From positions 1 to 64,000 of the forward strand of contig JBNKRJ010000033.1 of the NCBI GenBank assembly GCA_050296515.1: 64,000 bases of DNA, given 5' to 3'. The position numbers and the translations under genes are program-made. Of the stretch, positions 24,252 to 33,196 are shown one piece after another; position 1 is the first letter of the stretch, and each line of letters opens with the position of its first letter. The stretch comes from NBLH01 sp050296515 (GTDB lineage Bacteria; Bacteroidota; Bacteroidia; Bacteroidales; NBLH01). The notes under the pieces are model-generated. The model was not told the DNA's origin, ran no database searches, and saw only the letters and a list, made by a program, of their open reading frames with translations.

Positions 24252-24764
24252 TTAAATTCCATTTTTTGAAATTTTCTTATGCAGGTCGTTTATTGCAATT
24301 AAAGCTGCTGAACCATACCAGGGATGCAATTCCATAACCAGACTTCCTGCCTGAATTGCAGGATCTGTGTTTGTTAATACCTCAGCCTCCTCAACAGTTT
24401 CTACATTAAAAATATAAATTCCTCTTATGTCGTTATCATCTAAAAATGGTCCGGCAAGTACAAGTTTCCCTTCTTCCGCCATTTTTATAATGTTATCAAG
24501 ATGAGCGCGTTGAAGTTGTGCCCTTGTAGCAGAGTCCTGGTCGCGGTTTGGGCCTTTTTTTAAATAAGCCATCACATATTTTTTCATGCCGTATTCGTCA
24601 GCACCGTATTTATTTGCCAGTTCAGCATCAAATGCAAAACTCTCAGATGTTTTTGTTTCCATTGAAACTGAATCTTTATCAGACACTTCAGTTTCTTTTG
24701 TAGAAACAGAATTACATGACACAAACAAAAGAAGCGCAAATGATAGAATAAAAAGTTTCTTCAT
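24252..24764 (-). CDS. YCII-domain lipoprotein
   Basis: The 170-residue protein has a signal peptide with lipobox FVSC (Cys at residue 17), a charged serine/threonine-rich linker (about 18-45) and a YCII-related domain: YVMAYLKKGPNRDQDSATRA, HLDNIIKMAEEGKLVLAGPF and AEVLTNTDPAIQAGSLVMEL. The domain contains the conserved His and Asp seen in YciI, a fold of small dimeric enzymes of unclear activity. A membrane-attached form is a Bacteroidota speciality. It is divergent from the oxidoreductase gene at 24825. Confidence 0.88.
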   Translation of the reverse strand: MKKLFILSFALLLFVSCNSVSTKETEVSDKDSVSMETKTSESFAFDAELANKYGADEYGMKKYVMAYLKKGPNRDQDSATRAQLQRAHLDNIIKMAEEGKLVLAGPFLDDNDIRGIYIFNVETVEEAEVLTNTDPAIQAGSLVMELHPWYGSAALIAINDLHKKISKNGI

Positions 24765-24824
24765 AGGTTTAAGTTTTAAGTAAAGTTAGGTTGAGAAATA
24801 AAAGTTATCTTTAAGCAAAAACAA

Positions 24825-25859
24825 ATGCAACAAATAAATACGGCTTTATGTTCCTTTGGCCTATCAGGTTTGGTTTTTCATGCACCTTTTTTAATTGTCA
24901 ACCCTGGATTTAAAGTTACAAAAGTTCTGGAAAGAAGCAAAGAAAATTCAAGGGCAAAACTTCCTGATGCACAAATAGTAAGAAGTTACGATGAAATCCT
25001 GAATGATAAAAGTATTGAACTGGTAGTTGTAAATACACCCAATGAGTTGCATTTTGAAATGGCAAAGCAAGCGCTTCTGCACAATAAGCATGTTTTAATT
25101 GAAAAACCATTTACCTCTGAAGTGGAAGAAGCTGATGAGCTAATAAAATTAGCAAAAGAAAGAAGGCTTGTGCTAACAGCTTATCACAATCGCCGACTCG
25201 ATAGTGATTTCAGAACCATCCGGAAAATTATTAATGAAAATATATTGGGTGAGCTTAAAGTGTTTGATTCACAAATATTTAGATGGAAGCCTGAAGTTGG
25301 AAACAAAGCCTGGAAAACGGATAATAGGGCAGGAGCTGGCCTGTTGTATGATTTGGGTTCACACCTTATCGATCAGGCATTGGTTTTATTCGGAATGCCC
25401 AAAGCTGTTTTTGCTGATATTAGAACCTTAAGGCCAAGGGCCATTGCGGACGACTATTTCGAGTTGATTTTGTATTACGAAAGCTTAAAAGTGAACTTAA
25501 AATCTTCATTGTTGTCAAATGTTCCCGGCCATCGGTTTATAATCCAGGGTGAAAAAGGTAATTGTACAAAGTTTGGTGACGATGTTCAGGAGAATTTGTT
25601 AATGAAAGGCGAATTACCTTCTGGCAAAAACTGGGGAAAAGAAGATGGAAGTCAATGGGCAGCTATTTCTCTGGAAAATGAAAGTTATTCTTATCCTTCG
25701 TTGTCTGGTAATTACATGGCTCTTTTTGATAACCTGTATGACGCACTAACAAAAAGCGCTGAATTACTGGTTAAACCTGAAGAAGCCAGAAATGTTATCA
25801 AAATTATAAAATTAGGACAGCAAAGTCAGCACGAAAGGCGAATCATTGATGTGATTTAG
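24825..25859 (+). CDS. Gfo/Idh/MocA-family oxidoreductase
   Basis: The 344-residue cytoplasmic enzyme has an N-terminal NAD(P)-binding Rossmann domain (NTALCSFGLSGLVFHAPFL, where the usual GxGxxG is relaxed to FGLSG) and the signature HVLIEKPFTSEVEEADELIK with the catalytic Lys of EKP. The C-terminal domain starts with RRLVLTAYHNRRLDSDF and contains GAGLLYDLGSHLIDQALVLF, typical for sugar dehydrogenases of this family. Substrate not predictable. It overlaps by 4 bases the end of the convergent channel gene. Confidence 0.93.
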   Translation: MQQINTALCSFGLSGLVFHAPFLIVNPGFKVTKVLERSKENSRAKLPDAQIVRSYDEILNDKSIELVVVNTPNELHFEMAKQALLHNKHVLIEKPFTSEVEEADELIKLAKERRLVLTAYHNRRLDSDFRTIRKIINENILGELKVFDSQIFRWKPEVGNKAWKTDNRAGAGLLYDLGSHLIDQALVLFGMPKAVFADIRTLRPRAIADDYFELILYYESLKVNLKSSLLSNVPGHRFIIQGEKGNCTKFGDDVQENLLMKGELPSGKNWGKEDGSQWAAISLENESYSYPSLSGNYMALFDNLYDALTKSAELLVKPEEARNVIKIIKLGQQSQHERRIIDVI

Positions 25860-27592
25860 CTTTGCAATATCTGGTTGATTAATGAAACACTAAAAATACT
25901 CAGTAAAAACCAGCCTAAAAATCCTTGTAGGATGGCCAGGTACCGTGAAACTCCTTTTACCGGGATGCTTCCAAAACCTAAGGTGGAGAAGGTATTGATG
26001 CTGAGAAACAGTGAGTTAATTGCTTTCGAAACAAAGGCATAAATCACAAACAGTGTTATTACAGATGCCGTGATAATATTTACAAAAATCTTTTTTCTTG
26101 GTTTTAGTGAGTTCCAGTTACCATCCAGTATTTCAATTTTGCTATAAATATAGCGGGTAAGCATTCTTCTGGTTGTTGGGAAACGATACAGCGGTTTACC
26201 CAACCAAAGCATGTATTTCGGGATGTTGCCTTCACTCGATTTTAGGTAATCTTTAAATTCGTTGTAAGTCCCTAATTCCAAGTCGTATTTCTCTGCATAG
26301 TAATCAGCAAGTTTTTTATCCGACTGAAAATAAGACAGTAGGGCTTTGTATCGGTTTAGTAAATATTCTCTGTTTATTTTATCCCATTCACTATCGAAAA
26401 AGAAATAAACCAGTGCAAAACCTAAAATTACCCACATTGAAATAATTAATGCTCGGATTGGACTGGTTCCGTATTTACAAAAGAATTTCAGGAATTGGTT
26501 TAATTTCCAGTTGAAGTAGCTGGTAAGGTTTTGTTTTTCACGATATAAATAGGCCAGGCGTCTGGTTTCGATGTCCTTCATTGCAATGTAACAATTATTT
26601 GCTGATTCCATATCGCCACGTGTACGATAAGTGGAGTACATTTGTTTGTAGGAGCTCACCAGTTCATTGTATTTATTAATTTCTTGTAATTGAGAATCAT
26701 TTTCAGCTGTATAGATTTCTTTATAATTAGTATTATAAATTGCAATGCCGGCATCTTTAATTTGGCTCCAGTGAAAGTTTGTTCCTTTTTCAGGAAAATT
26801 GAAGCCCGACATCCCTATTGGCCTGTTAATCTTGCAATCTTCTATCACAAGTGATTTATCGATTGAGGTAGATGAAAAATTAATAATTGTGTTTTTAAAA
26901 TCAATATTGGCAAAGCTTAAGGCATTAAAATTGGCCAAACGAATGTTAAAAACAGGAGTTAAGCTGTCTGAGTTAATCTGACAGCTATCAAGAGAAAACA
27001 ATTTTACACGTTTTTCGCCACCTGGCGAAGCAATATTAAAAATACTTTTGAAACCATCTCCTGGTTCATTTATGTTTACATAACTCCTGACTTTTTGTTT
27101 TTTTACATTAAAGGTGCATTTATTGAAGTTAAGTATTGGGATATCTACTTCAAAAGTTTCAAAAACATCATTAAATATTGTGTTTTTAAACATAAGCATG
27201 CCCATGTTGCCCCAAAGAATTTCAATTCCTTCATTAAACTCACAATGAATTAAATTCATATTTGTGAGCTCGCATTCAGTAAAAAATACATACTTTTTGA
27301 ATACCAGGTTCTTAAGGGAGAATGACTGAACAGGTAATTTGCAGTTATGCATTTCTACAAAGCATTTAATAGTATCCATTTTGCTTAAACTGTCTTGATT
27401 TGACTGATAAATGGAGTCCTTTTCATATTCAAAAACCACTTCTGCATTTCTAAGTATGTAGTTTTTCTTTTTGCATTCGAGCATTTCTTTTACCCACTCG
27501 CTAACTGAAAGTTTGCGTTCGTATTTTTTCTGGGCGTTTACTGAAATTGAAACAGACAGGAGTAAAAGCAGAAGTATAGATGTTTTTTTCAC
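25856..27592 (-). CDS. Exported pentapeptide-like protein fused to a K+-channel pore
   Basis: The 578-residue product has a signal peptide (ends SVNAQ, residue 20) and a large region (about 60-290) of beta-helix/pentapeptide-like repeats (FTECELTNMNLIHCEFNEGI, FNALSFANIDFKNTIINFSS, SLVIEDCKINRPIGMSGFNF). A coiled or helical segment follows, then a membrane segment (about 378-400), a cytoplasmic-type charged stretch, another membrane segment (about 496-518), and an ion-channel pore with re-entrant loop SINTFSTLGFGSIPVKG; the selectivity filter is TLGFG (537-541) instead of TVGYG, followed by the last helix (GFLGWFLLSIFSVSLI). It probably is a two-helix K+-type channel gated by, or anchored through, a periplasmic domain. 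Confidence 0.8.
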   Translation of the reverse strand: MKKTSILLLLLLSVSISVNAQKKYERKLSVSEWVKEMLECKKKNYILRNAEVVFEYEKDSIYQSNQDSLSKMDTIKCFVEMHNCKLPVQSFSLKNLVFKKYVFFTECELTNMNLIHCEFNEGIEILWGNMGMLMFKNTIFNDVFETFEVDIPILNFNKCTFNVKKQKVRSYVNINEPGDGFKSIFNIASPGGEKRVKLFSLDSCQINSDSLTPVFNIRLANFNALSFANIDFKNTIINFSSTSIDKSLVIEDCKINRPIGMSGFNFPEKGTNFHWSQIKDAGIAIYNTNYKEIYTAENDSQLQEINKYNELVSSYKQMYSTYRTRGDMESANNCYIAMKDIETRRLAYLYREKQNLTSYFNWKLNQFLKFFCKYGTSPIRALIISMWVILGFALVYFFFDSEWDKINREYLLNRYKALLSYFQSDKKLADYYAEKYDLELGTYNEFKDYLKSSEGNIPKYMLWLGKPLYRFPTTRRMLTRYIYSKIEILDGNWNSLKPRKKIFVNIITASVITLFVIYAFVSKAINSLFLSINTFSTLGFGSIPVKGVSRYLAILQGFLGWFLLSIFSVSLINQILQS

Positions 27593-27619
27593 TGGATTTC
27601 AGGTTTGTGATATTGTTTA

Positions 27620-29911
27620 TTAGTGCCAAAGCCAGTTATCAGGAATCCTTTGTTTTTCCATGGTTCCCGATTCGACCTGTAAATTTAGATAGTGGCCATA
27701 TTTTGCCTGAAAATATTTTAGTTTAAAGGGATGAAGGCCCTCTTTAAGTGCAACCTTGCCACTTTTCGTTGTAGCCCACTGAAAGTTATCATTATCTACC
27801 ACTGGATAATCCTGAATATATAAAATGGCTCCATCATCGCAGGTTAAATAAAAATTATAAACATCATCACTTGGAATTTTTAAATAACCTGAATAAGTAA
27901 CTGCAAAGAAGCTATCTGTTCTATCTTCAGGCAATCGAATGTTACTAACTACACCATTGTAAATTTCCAAATCATCAATTTTTTTTGCCGAACTGTACTC
28001 TCCTTCATAATAGAGGTAAGATACTCCCATTCCATAATTTTTAACCTTCAGAGGTGTGAAATATTTCAGTTTTTCAAAGGTTGCTGTGACAGTCTGGCTT
28101 TTTTTTTCACTTGGAAGAAAGCTTGCTGTTTTTAATAAAATGGTACTATCCAGTTGTAAATTAATTGGTTCTGAATATTCATTTGATTCAGTATTAGGTT
28201 CAGTGCCATCAAATGTATAATAGATTTTTGAAGATGGAATATCATTTTTTAATTCCAGCACTATCTCATCATCAGTTGTTCTGTTCACTTCCTCGAAACC
28301 CTCAGGTGGGTTCACCCTATAATTTACGCCCCATTGATCAAGATAAGGGTAAAATTGATCCATTCTTTCAATGAAATCCTCCCAATTGTGCTTGTCTGAC
28401 TTGGTCCATAGGTTCTCAGCAAGAGCGCAAAGCCTCGGAAACAGCATATATTCTGCATGTTCCCCAGTTGGGATATATTCGGTCCATAAATTTGCCTGCG
28501 AACCAAGTATGTATTTGTGAAAGGTGCTGTCAAGTGCTTCAGGTACAGGCTGGTACATATATGCGTCCTTCAGGGTCGTCAATCCGCCAATAGCCAGGGG
28601 CTCGTTTATTTTTCCCTGGTAATGGTCGAAATAATTGGTAGCGTTTGGGCTCATAACAACATAATGTTTGCTCATAGCAGCTTCAATTCCACCTAATTCT
28701 CCTCGCCACGACATTACAGCTGCTCCATCAGCCAATCCTCCTTCTAAAATTTCATCCCACCCAATTATTTTTTTACCTTTTGAGTTCAGAAATTTCTCGA
28801 TTCGTTTGATAAAATAACTTTGCAGTTCATATTCGTTCTTCAGCTTTTCAGTTTTAATTCTTTTTTGGCAATCGGGGCATTCTTTCCATCTGGATTTAGG
28901 GCATTCATCTCCGCCAATGTGAATGTATTCGCCAGGAAATAAATCGATTACTTCTGTTAGAATGTCTTCTAAAAATTGAAAAGTTTCTTCTTTTCCAGCG
29001 CAATATACATCATTAAATACTCCCCAGGTGGTTGCTACCTCAAAAGGACCTCCTGTGCAGGAATATTCAGGATAGGCTGCTAACGCTGCTACAGAATGCC
29101 CGGGCATTTCAATTTCAGGAACAATAGTGACGAATCGTTTTTGTGCATACTCAACAACTTCTTTAATTTGTTCCTGGGTGTAAAACCCTCCGTGTTTTTT
29201 TTTATCGTATTTTGAGGGGTGTTCTATGGCATGACCTATTAAGGTTTCTTTTCGCCACGCTCCAATTTCTGTTAGTTTCGGATATTTTTTTATTTCAATT
29301 CGCCAGCCTTGGTCTTCGGTTAAATGCCAGTGAAATGTATTTAATTTTAGCCTGGCAGCCATATCTATCATTTTTTTAACAAATTCAACCGGGAAAAAGT
29401 GTCTGCAAACATCTAAATTCAAACCCCGCCATTTAAATTGTGGTTGGTCTGAAATCTGGCAAAAAGGTAATTTAAACCCTTCAGCTTCATGTGTATTGGC
29501 TGGAAGCATTTGAATTACGGACTGAACGCCATAAAAAATACCGGCTTCGCTTTTAGCAATTATTTGTATTCCGGTAGAATCAATAGTTAACTCATAAGCC
29601 TCCTCATTTCTAATTTCGTTAGATATTTTGAGAGAAATTGAAGTTCTGTTTTTCTTTTTTTTACCTAAATCTATTTCGTGAAAATTTTTTAAATAGGTTG
29701 AAAAATAATTGTCAATTGATTTTAACCCTTCATTATTCTTGTCGTAATTTAATAAGGTATGATTATCAAGTAAAAAATACCCATCATGGAGTTTTATATC
29801 ATTTGGTAATGGAATTATTTTAAAATCATTTATTTCAATAACTTCTTTTTTATCACAGGCAACCAGTATTGCTAAAAAAAGAATAATTACTAAATATTGA
29901 TTCTTAATCAT
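27620..29911 (-). CDS. GH20 beta-N-acetylhexosaminidase with PA14 domain
   Basis: The 763-residue lipoprotein (start at 29911 gives a signal peptide with lipobox LVAC; an in-frame ATG at 29944 would put 11 polar residues before it) has a GH20b domain, then the catalytic barrel starting at KWRGLNLDVCRHFFPVEFVK. The catalytic Asp-Glu pair is in HIGGDECPK (Asp335-Glu336). After the barrel comes a chitobiase C-like segment (SSKIYYTFDGTEPN) and a C-terminal PA14 domain (YSGYLKIPSDDVYNFYLTCD, then LKEGLHPFKLKYFQ), which may bind glycan. It removes terminal GlcNAc or GalNAc from glycans such as chitin oligomers at the cell surface. No SusC/SusD or sensor is adjacent. Confidence 0.95.
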   Translation of the reverse strand: MIKNQYLVIILFLAILVACDKKEVIEINDFKIIPLPNDIKLHDGYFLLDNHTLLNYDKNNEGLKSIDNYFSTYLKNFHEIDLGKKKKNRTSISLKISNEIRNEEAYELTIDSTGIQIIAKSEAGIFYGVQSVIQMLPANTHEAEGFKLPFCQISDQPQFKWRGLNLDVCRHFFPVEFVKKMIDMAARLKLNTFHWHLTEDQGWRIEIKKYPKLTEIGAWRKETLIGHAIEHPSKYDKKKHGGFYTQEQIKEVVEYAQKRFVTIVPEIEMPGHSVAALAAYPEYSCTGGPFEVATTWGVFNDVYCAGKEETFQFLEDILTEVIDLFPGEYIHIGGDECPKSRWKECPDCQKRIKTEKLKNEYELQSYFIKRIEKFLNSKGKKIIGWDEILEGGLADGAAVMSWRGELGGIEAAMSKHYVVMSPNATNYFDHYQGKINEPLAIGGLTTLKDAYMYQPVPEALDSTFHKYILGSQANLWTEYIPTGEHAEYMLFPRLCALAENLWTKSDKHNWEDFIERMDQFYPYLDQWGVNYRVNPPEGFEEVNRTTDDEIVLELKNDIPSSKIYYTFDGTEPNTESNEYSEPINLQLDSTILLKTASFLPSEKKSQTVTATFEKLKYFTPLKVKNYGMGVSYLYYEGEYSSAKKIDDLEIYNGVVSNIRLPEDRTDSFFAVTYSGYLKIPSDDVYNFYLTCDDGAILYIQDYPVVDNDNFQWATTKSGKVALKEGLHPFKLKYFQAKYGHYLNLQVESGTMEKQRIPDNWLWH

Positions 29912-30141
29912 TTTATAGTGAGGTTTTTGGTTAATAAAGTACAACAGACAAAATCATTTTGAGCTATTCACTGCAAATTTAGATAAATAAATAAGTGTTT
30001 AAAATAGCATTGGCTAGGCTTAAAAATAGGCTAAAATAGAAAAGCCAAAGTCAATCTCCAACAATATTCATGCTGCAGATTCAAGTATCCTTGGTATTGT
30101 GTTATTAATCAGAAAGTTGGTGGGGTTCGTTTAACGTATGT

Positions 30142-30759
30142 TTATTGGGTCGAATTGTATAAATCATTCAGTAATTGTTTATTTTTCTGGGCCTTTTCGT
30201 TGATCCATTTCTCCCAGTTTAAATCATCTTTAGTAAGTTTGCCTGCATATCTGGTGAATGTTGGAAATTCCTCTTCATTGCTGCATTGTTCATCGGTAAT
30301 TGGGTTAAACTTAATTTTAATAAGTTTGCCTTTGTCGAAATAAAACCTTTGCTCGCTACACTCATAGCCAGTAGATTTTATGTAATAAAAAATCAGGTTT
30401 CCTTTTTCATCATAAAACATTTCTTTGTAATCTGTGTAAGAGGGCATTCCTTCAGTGTAAATAACTTTTCGTAAGATGGTCCAGTTTTTAAGTTCCGCAT
30501 AACTTTCTGCCTCTTCAGCATTGCTGTACTCATCGTAAAAATAGGTGATACTGATGTTAACAGGTCCTAACGCAGGCCTGTTTTGGATGTTATTTATTTT
30601 AAAATGAGGAGGTAAAAAATCAAGTCCTTCTGCCTCTGAGTCAGTAATTTGCTTGTTGTAATCAATGTAGGTTTGTCTTATTTTTTTAACAATTTCTTCT
30701 TGTGCAAAACCAGTTGAAATGAACATTGAAAAGAGACTGAAGACTAGTATTTTTTTCAT
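30142..30759 (-). CDS. Secreted protein of unknown function
   Basis: The 205-residue protein has a signal peptide ending ISTGFAQ (residue 20). The mature part has repeated YD/FD-G-type strands (EMFYDEKGNLIFYYIKSTG, EQRFYFDKGKLIKIKFNPIT), the pattern of MORN-like or toxin-immunity-like exported proteins in Bacteroidota, and ends with a charged helix (WEKWINEKAQKNKQLLNDLY). No catalytic motif is evident. It is followed on its 5' side by the 9-bp hairpin at 30801-30825. Confidence 0.65.
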   Translation of the reverse strand: MKKILVFSLFSMFISTGFAQEEIVKKIRQTYIDYNKQITDSEAEGLDFLPPHFKINNIQNRPALGPVNISITYFYDEYSNAEEAESYAELKNWTILRKVIYTEGMPSYTDYKEMFYDEKGNLIFYYIKSTGYECSEQRFYFDKGKLIKIKFNPITDEQCSNEEEFPTFTRYAGKLTKDDLNWEKWINEKAQKNKQLLNDLYNSTQ

Positions 30760-30800
30760 AACAGAGTGATTATAAATTTACTGCTTCTATAAAATTAATC

Positions 30801-30825
30801 ACCGTGCCAGGTTAAATGGCACGGT
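30801..30825 (-). terminator. Hairpin between two exported-protein genes
   Basis: ACCGTGCCA (30801-30809) pairs perfectly with TGGCACGGT (30817-30825) around a 7-base loop. On the minus strand GATTAATTTT follows, a weak T-rich tail. It probably terminates the gene at 30870. Confidence 0.6.
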
Positions 30826-30869
30826 TGATCAAATTTGAGAGTTAAATACTGAATATTCAGTGTAAAAGG

Positions 30870-31295
30870 TTACTTCCATTTTACGGTAACCTCTTCTCCT
30901 TCCGGAATCATTTTCCCTTTCTTTTGCTTGAATCTTAAAGTTTTGTTCTCTTCGTCCCGCTCAATTTTTATGTCTTTAGCATCTTCCTTCAGCAGCTTTA
31001 CCTTATCTGTATTTTCCCAGTCTACATCAGTGAAATCAATTATTTCGTTCATTTTGATGTCATTAAACAAAATGGTACGGAAAATTCCATCTTTTGTAAT
31101 TGTATAGTTCATTGGGATCAATTTATTCTTATCGGCCTCATCAGGAATATAAATGTTCCAGTAAGTAGATTTAACTGCGCTAACATCAAACGAAAATGTC
31201 TCGGTATTGGTTTTAAAAGTAACAGTAAATTCATCAGTTTTGTTCTCCAGCATAAGTGTGGAAATCGCAATGATGATCCATAATTTCATATTCAT
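30870..31295 (-). CDS. Small exported protein of unknown function
   Basis: The 141-residue product starts with a short hydrophobic leader (MNMKLWIIIAISTLML) and then a beta-rich domain (EFTVTFKTNTETFSFDVSAV, YWNIYIPDEADKN, FRTILFNDIKMNEIIDFTDV). The end is strongly basic and acidic (RFKQKKGKMIPEGEEVTVKWK has 21 residues of alternating charge, cited here by its final segment only: EGEEVTVKWK). I do not recognise the family. It lies 16 bases downstream of the methyltransferase gene and may be cotranscribed with it. Confidence 0.6.
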   Translation of the reverse strand: MNMKLWIIIAISTLMLENKTDEFTVTFKTNTETFSFDVSAVKSTYWNIYIPDEADKNKLIPMNYTITKDGIFRTILFNDIKMNEIIDFTDVDWENTDKVKLLKEDAKDIKIERDEENKTLRFKQKKGKMIPEGEEVTVKWK

Positions 31296-31311
31296 AGCAA
31301 TCTGTTTTTTG

Positions 31312-31887
31312 TTAAATACTTTTTACAATGACGTAAACGGAATCGTTATCTTCCATTTCTTTATAAGTTTCAATTTCAATAATCTCAAAATCTTCGCTAA
31401 AATAATTAATTAGTTCCTCTTTTGTGTAATAAACAAACCTTAATCCTTTATATATTTCTTCTTTATCACCATGCCAAAAGCTGTGAAGTAGCAATCCTTG
31501 GCTATTTAGCATTTCTTTCTGTTTTTTTATCGATTTTTTTAGCTTTTTGGTTGAAAGATGATGCAGTACCTTGTTAGAATAAATACAATCAAATTTTCGG
31601 TTAGTGATTAATGTTTCTGCATCTAAATGAATCAAATCCGCATTTGGATGCTTTTCGCGATACATATCAAGAAATATATCTGAATTATCGGAACCAGTAA
31701 CATCAAAATCATTCTTTAAAATATCTAAGTCTTTACCAGGTCCCATTCCCAATTCTAAAACAGTAGATTTTTCAGGAAGGTGTTTTTTCAGGATTTCAAT
31801 TAGTTCTTTGCCATCATATCCTTCGGCCATGCTAATGTACTCCATTACATGTTTTTTCGAGTGGTAGAAATCTTTTTTCGTGGTCAT
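31312..31887 (-). CDS. Class I SAM-dependent methyltransferase
   Basis: The 191-residue protein has the Rossmann-type methyltransferase motifs: STVLELGMGPGKDLDILKND (motif I with GxGxGK-like GMGPGK), FDVTGSDNSDIFLDMYREKH (motif II acidic residue), FDCIYSNKVLHHLSTKKLKK (motif IV/post-I region) and a C-terminal strand pair. Substrate is unknown; the small size and the YDGKELIEILKKHLPEKS beginning resemble methyltransferase type 11/25. A TATATTTG promoter element is 20 bases upstream of the start. Confidence 0.9.
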   Translation of the reverse strand: MTTKKDFYHSKKHVMEYISMAEGYDGKELIEILKKHLPEKSTVLELGMGPGKDLDILKNDFDVTGSDNSDIFLDMYREKHPNADLIHLDAETLITNRKFDCIYSNKVLHHLSTKKLKKSIKKQKEMLNSQGLLLHSFWHGDKEEIYKGLRFVYYTKEELINYFSEDFEIIEIETYKEMEDNDSVYVIVKSI

Positions 31888-31906
31888 GGCAAAATAGTTT
31901 GTTAAT

Positions 31907-31914
31907 CAAATATA
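31907..31914 (-). promoter_or_regulatory. -7 promoter element (TATATTTG)
   Basis: TATATTTG on the minus strand is a perfect TANNTTTG match 20 bases before the methyltransferase start codon. Confidence 0.6.
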
Positions 31915-31954
31915 ACAAAAAAGAGTGAATGTTGGATGAACTTTGATTATTTCC

Positions 31955-32152
31955 TTACTCTTGCTTAATTTGTTTTACGCGGCCAACCTTTCCGTCTTTA
32001 AGTTGTACCTTAATCCCATGAGGATGAGTAGAACTGTTTGTTAATATTTTTGCCACAATTCCCTCTGTTAGTTTACCGCTACGCTGATCTGCTTTTAATA
32101 TGATGGCAACCAGCATTCCCACTTTTATATTGTTTCTAATTGTGCCTTCCAT
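31955..32152 (-). CDS. YwbE family protein
   Basis: The 65-residue protein matches the YwbE (DUF2196) family over its full length: MVAIILKADQRSGKLTEGIV then VAKILTNSSTHPHGIKVQLK and the terminal KVGRVKQI. This is a small KOW/SH3-like fold of unknown role found in many bacteria. It starts 9 bases after the stop of the nucleotide hydrolase gene upstream, so the two are probably cotranscribed. Confidence 0.92.
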   Translation of the reverse strand: MEGTIRNNIKVGMLVAIILKADQRSGKLTEGIVAKILTNSSTHPHGIKVQLKDGKVGRVKQIKQE

Positions 32153-32161
32153 TCTAATGAG

Positions 32162-32584
32162 TTATTTGGTTAGTGAAGCAAAGAAAATGGCAGTGATTTC
32201 CTCTATTTGGTTGAAATTTTTGTATTCTTTTGCAGTGACTCCTTTTGCTCCCTTTATCATGGCTGAAATACGTTTTCCTTCAATATTTCTGTAAAGAGCC
32301 AATATTTTTTTACCATTTTCAAGAGCACGACCAATTTCATAACCCACGCCAAGACTTGGTGTAGTTATCTCAGCCACAATTACATCCGAACTCAATAGCC
32401 AGTTCATGTCCCTGTCGTGAATATGCTTGTCACTATTGTGCTCTTCTCCCATTCCTGAAAGAGAGACCTCTCCTATGAACTCTGTTAATACTTCTCCATA
32501 TAGTTTTAGGTGTTCGATAATTTGACCATAAAGTGCTACATCTCCTCTTCCACCTGAGATGGAACCTGCAAAGTATATTCTCAT
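32162..32584 (-). CDS. 2'-deoxynucleoside 5'-phosphate N-hydrolase (DNPH1/RCL-like)
   Basis: The 140-residue protein is very close to the eukaryotic DNPH1 (RCL) family of the nucleoside deoxyribosyltransferase fold: RIYFAGSISGGRGDVALYGQ, GEVLTEFIGEVSL, IHDRDMNWLLSSDVIVAEIT, TPSLGVGYEIGRALENGKKI and RISAMIKGAKG. The catalytic Glu is the one in GVGYEIG. DNPH1 hydrolyses the glycosidic bond of deoxynucleoside monophosphates, in animals clearing hydroxymethyl-dUMP from the nucleotide pool. It probably acts as a nucleotide-pool sanitiser here too. Its neighbour 9 bases downstream is ywbE. Confidence 0.88.
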   Translation of the reverse strand: MRIYFAGSISGGRGDVALYGQIIEHLKLYGEVLTEFIGEVSLSGMGEEHNSDKHIHDRDMNWLLSSDVIVAEITTPSLGVGYEIGRALENGKKILALYRNIEGKRISAMIKGAKGVTAKEYKNFNQIEEITAIFFASLTK

Positions 32585-32666
32585 TTATATTTTCAATTTT
32601 TAAAGAACCGACAATCTTTTATCAATCTTCCTTCAATCTAATTCAATCTGATTTTCTCAACCTCAA

Positions 32667-33152
32667 TCAATTCTTCTGTATCTCTTTAATCTTAAGCTTG
32701 CCCGAAATGTTCATTAAAAACTTAAAAAACGAGTGAAATCCATCCGGTTTCAAAAACATCATAGGGCAAGCCATTGGTATCACTTCAACACCTTTTTCTT
32801 CGGCCAGTTGAATCGCTTCTTTGTTAAAACTCCCTTCACCCATCGATTTGTGTATCCAAACGTGTTTTATTCCCAATTCAATGCACTGCTGCATAATTTC
32901 TAAAGTTCCTTTTGGTGGTGTGCTTATCATAACAGCTTCTACTGTCTCAGGAACTGACTTTAAATCAGGATAGCAGGTAACATCTTTTACGTCATCTGCT
33001 TTCACATTTACTGCGAACACTTTGTACCCGCTTTTTTCAAATTTTTCATAAAGATGATTGGCAACTTCAGCACCCTTACTTGAATAACCGGCAATGGCAA
33101 TGTTTTTCTTCGCTAAAAAATTATTTACTCTTTGCTTAAATTTAGCATCCAT
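32667..33152 (-). CDS. CoA-binding-domain protein
   Basis: The 161-residue protein is a stand-alone CoA-binding Rossmann domain (CoA_binding_2): IAIAGYSSKGAEVANHLYEK, YKVFAVNVKADDVKDVTCYP, ETVEAVMISTPPKGTLEIMQ and GIKHVWIHKSMGEGS, with the conserved PMACPMMFLKPDGFHSFF end. The substrate or partner is unknown; family members bind CoA or related nucleotides. It lies in the series of small minus-strand genes between 31.3 and 34.5 kb. Confidence 0.9.
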   Translation of the reverse strand: MDAKFKQRVNNFLAKKNIAIAGYSSKGAEVANHLYEKFEKSGYKVFAVNVKADDVKDVTCYPDLKSVPETVEAVMISTPPKGTLEIMQQCIELGIKHVWIHKSMGEGSFNKEAIQLAEEKGVEVIPMACPMMFLKPDGFHSFFKFLMNISGKLKIKEIQKN

Positions 33153-33196
33153 ACTATTGTTTTTCAGGGTTGAGCAATATGTTTTGTGCGAAAGTA

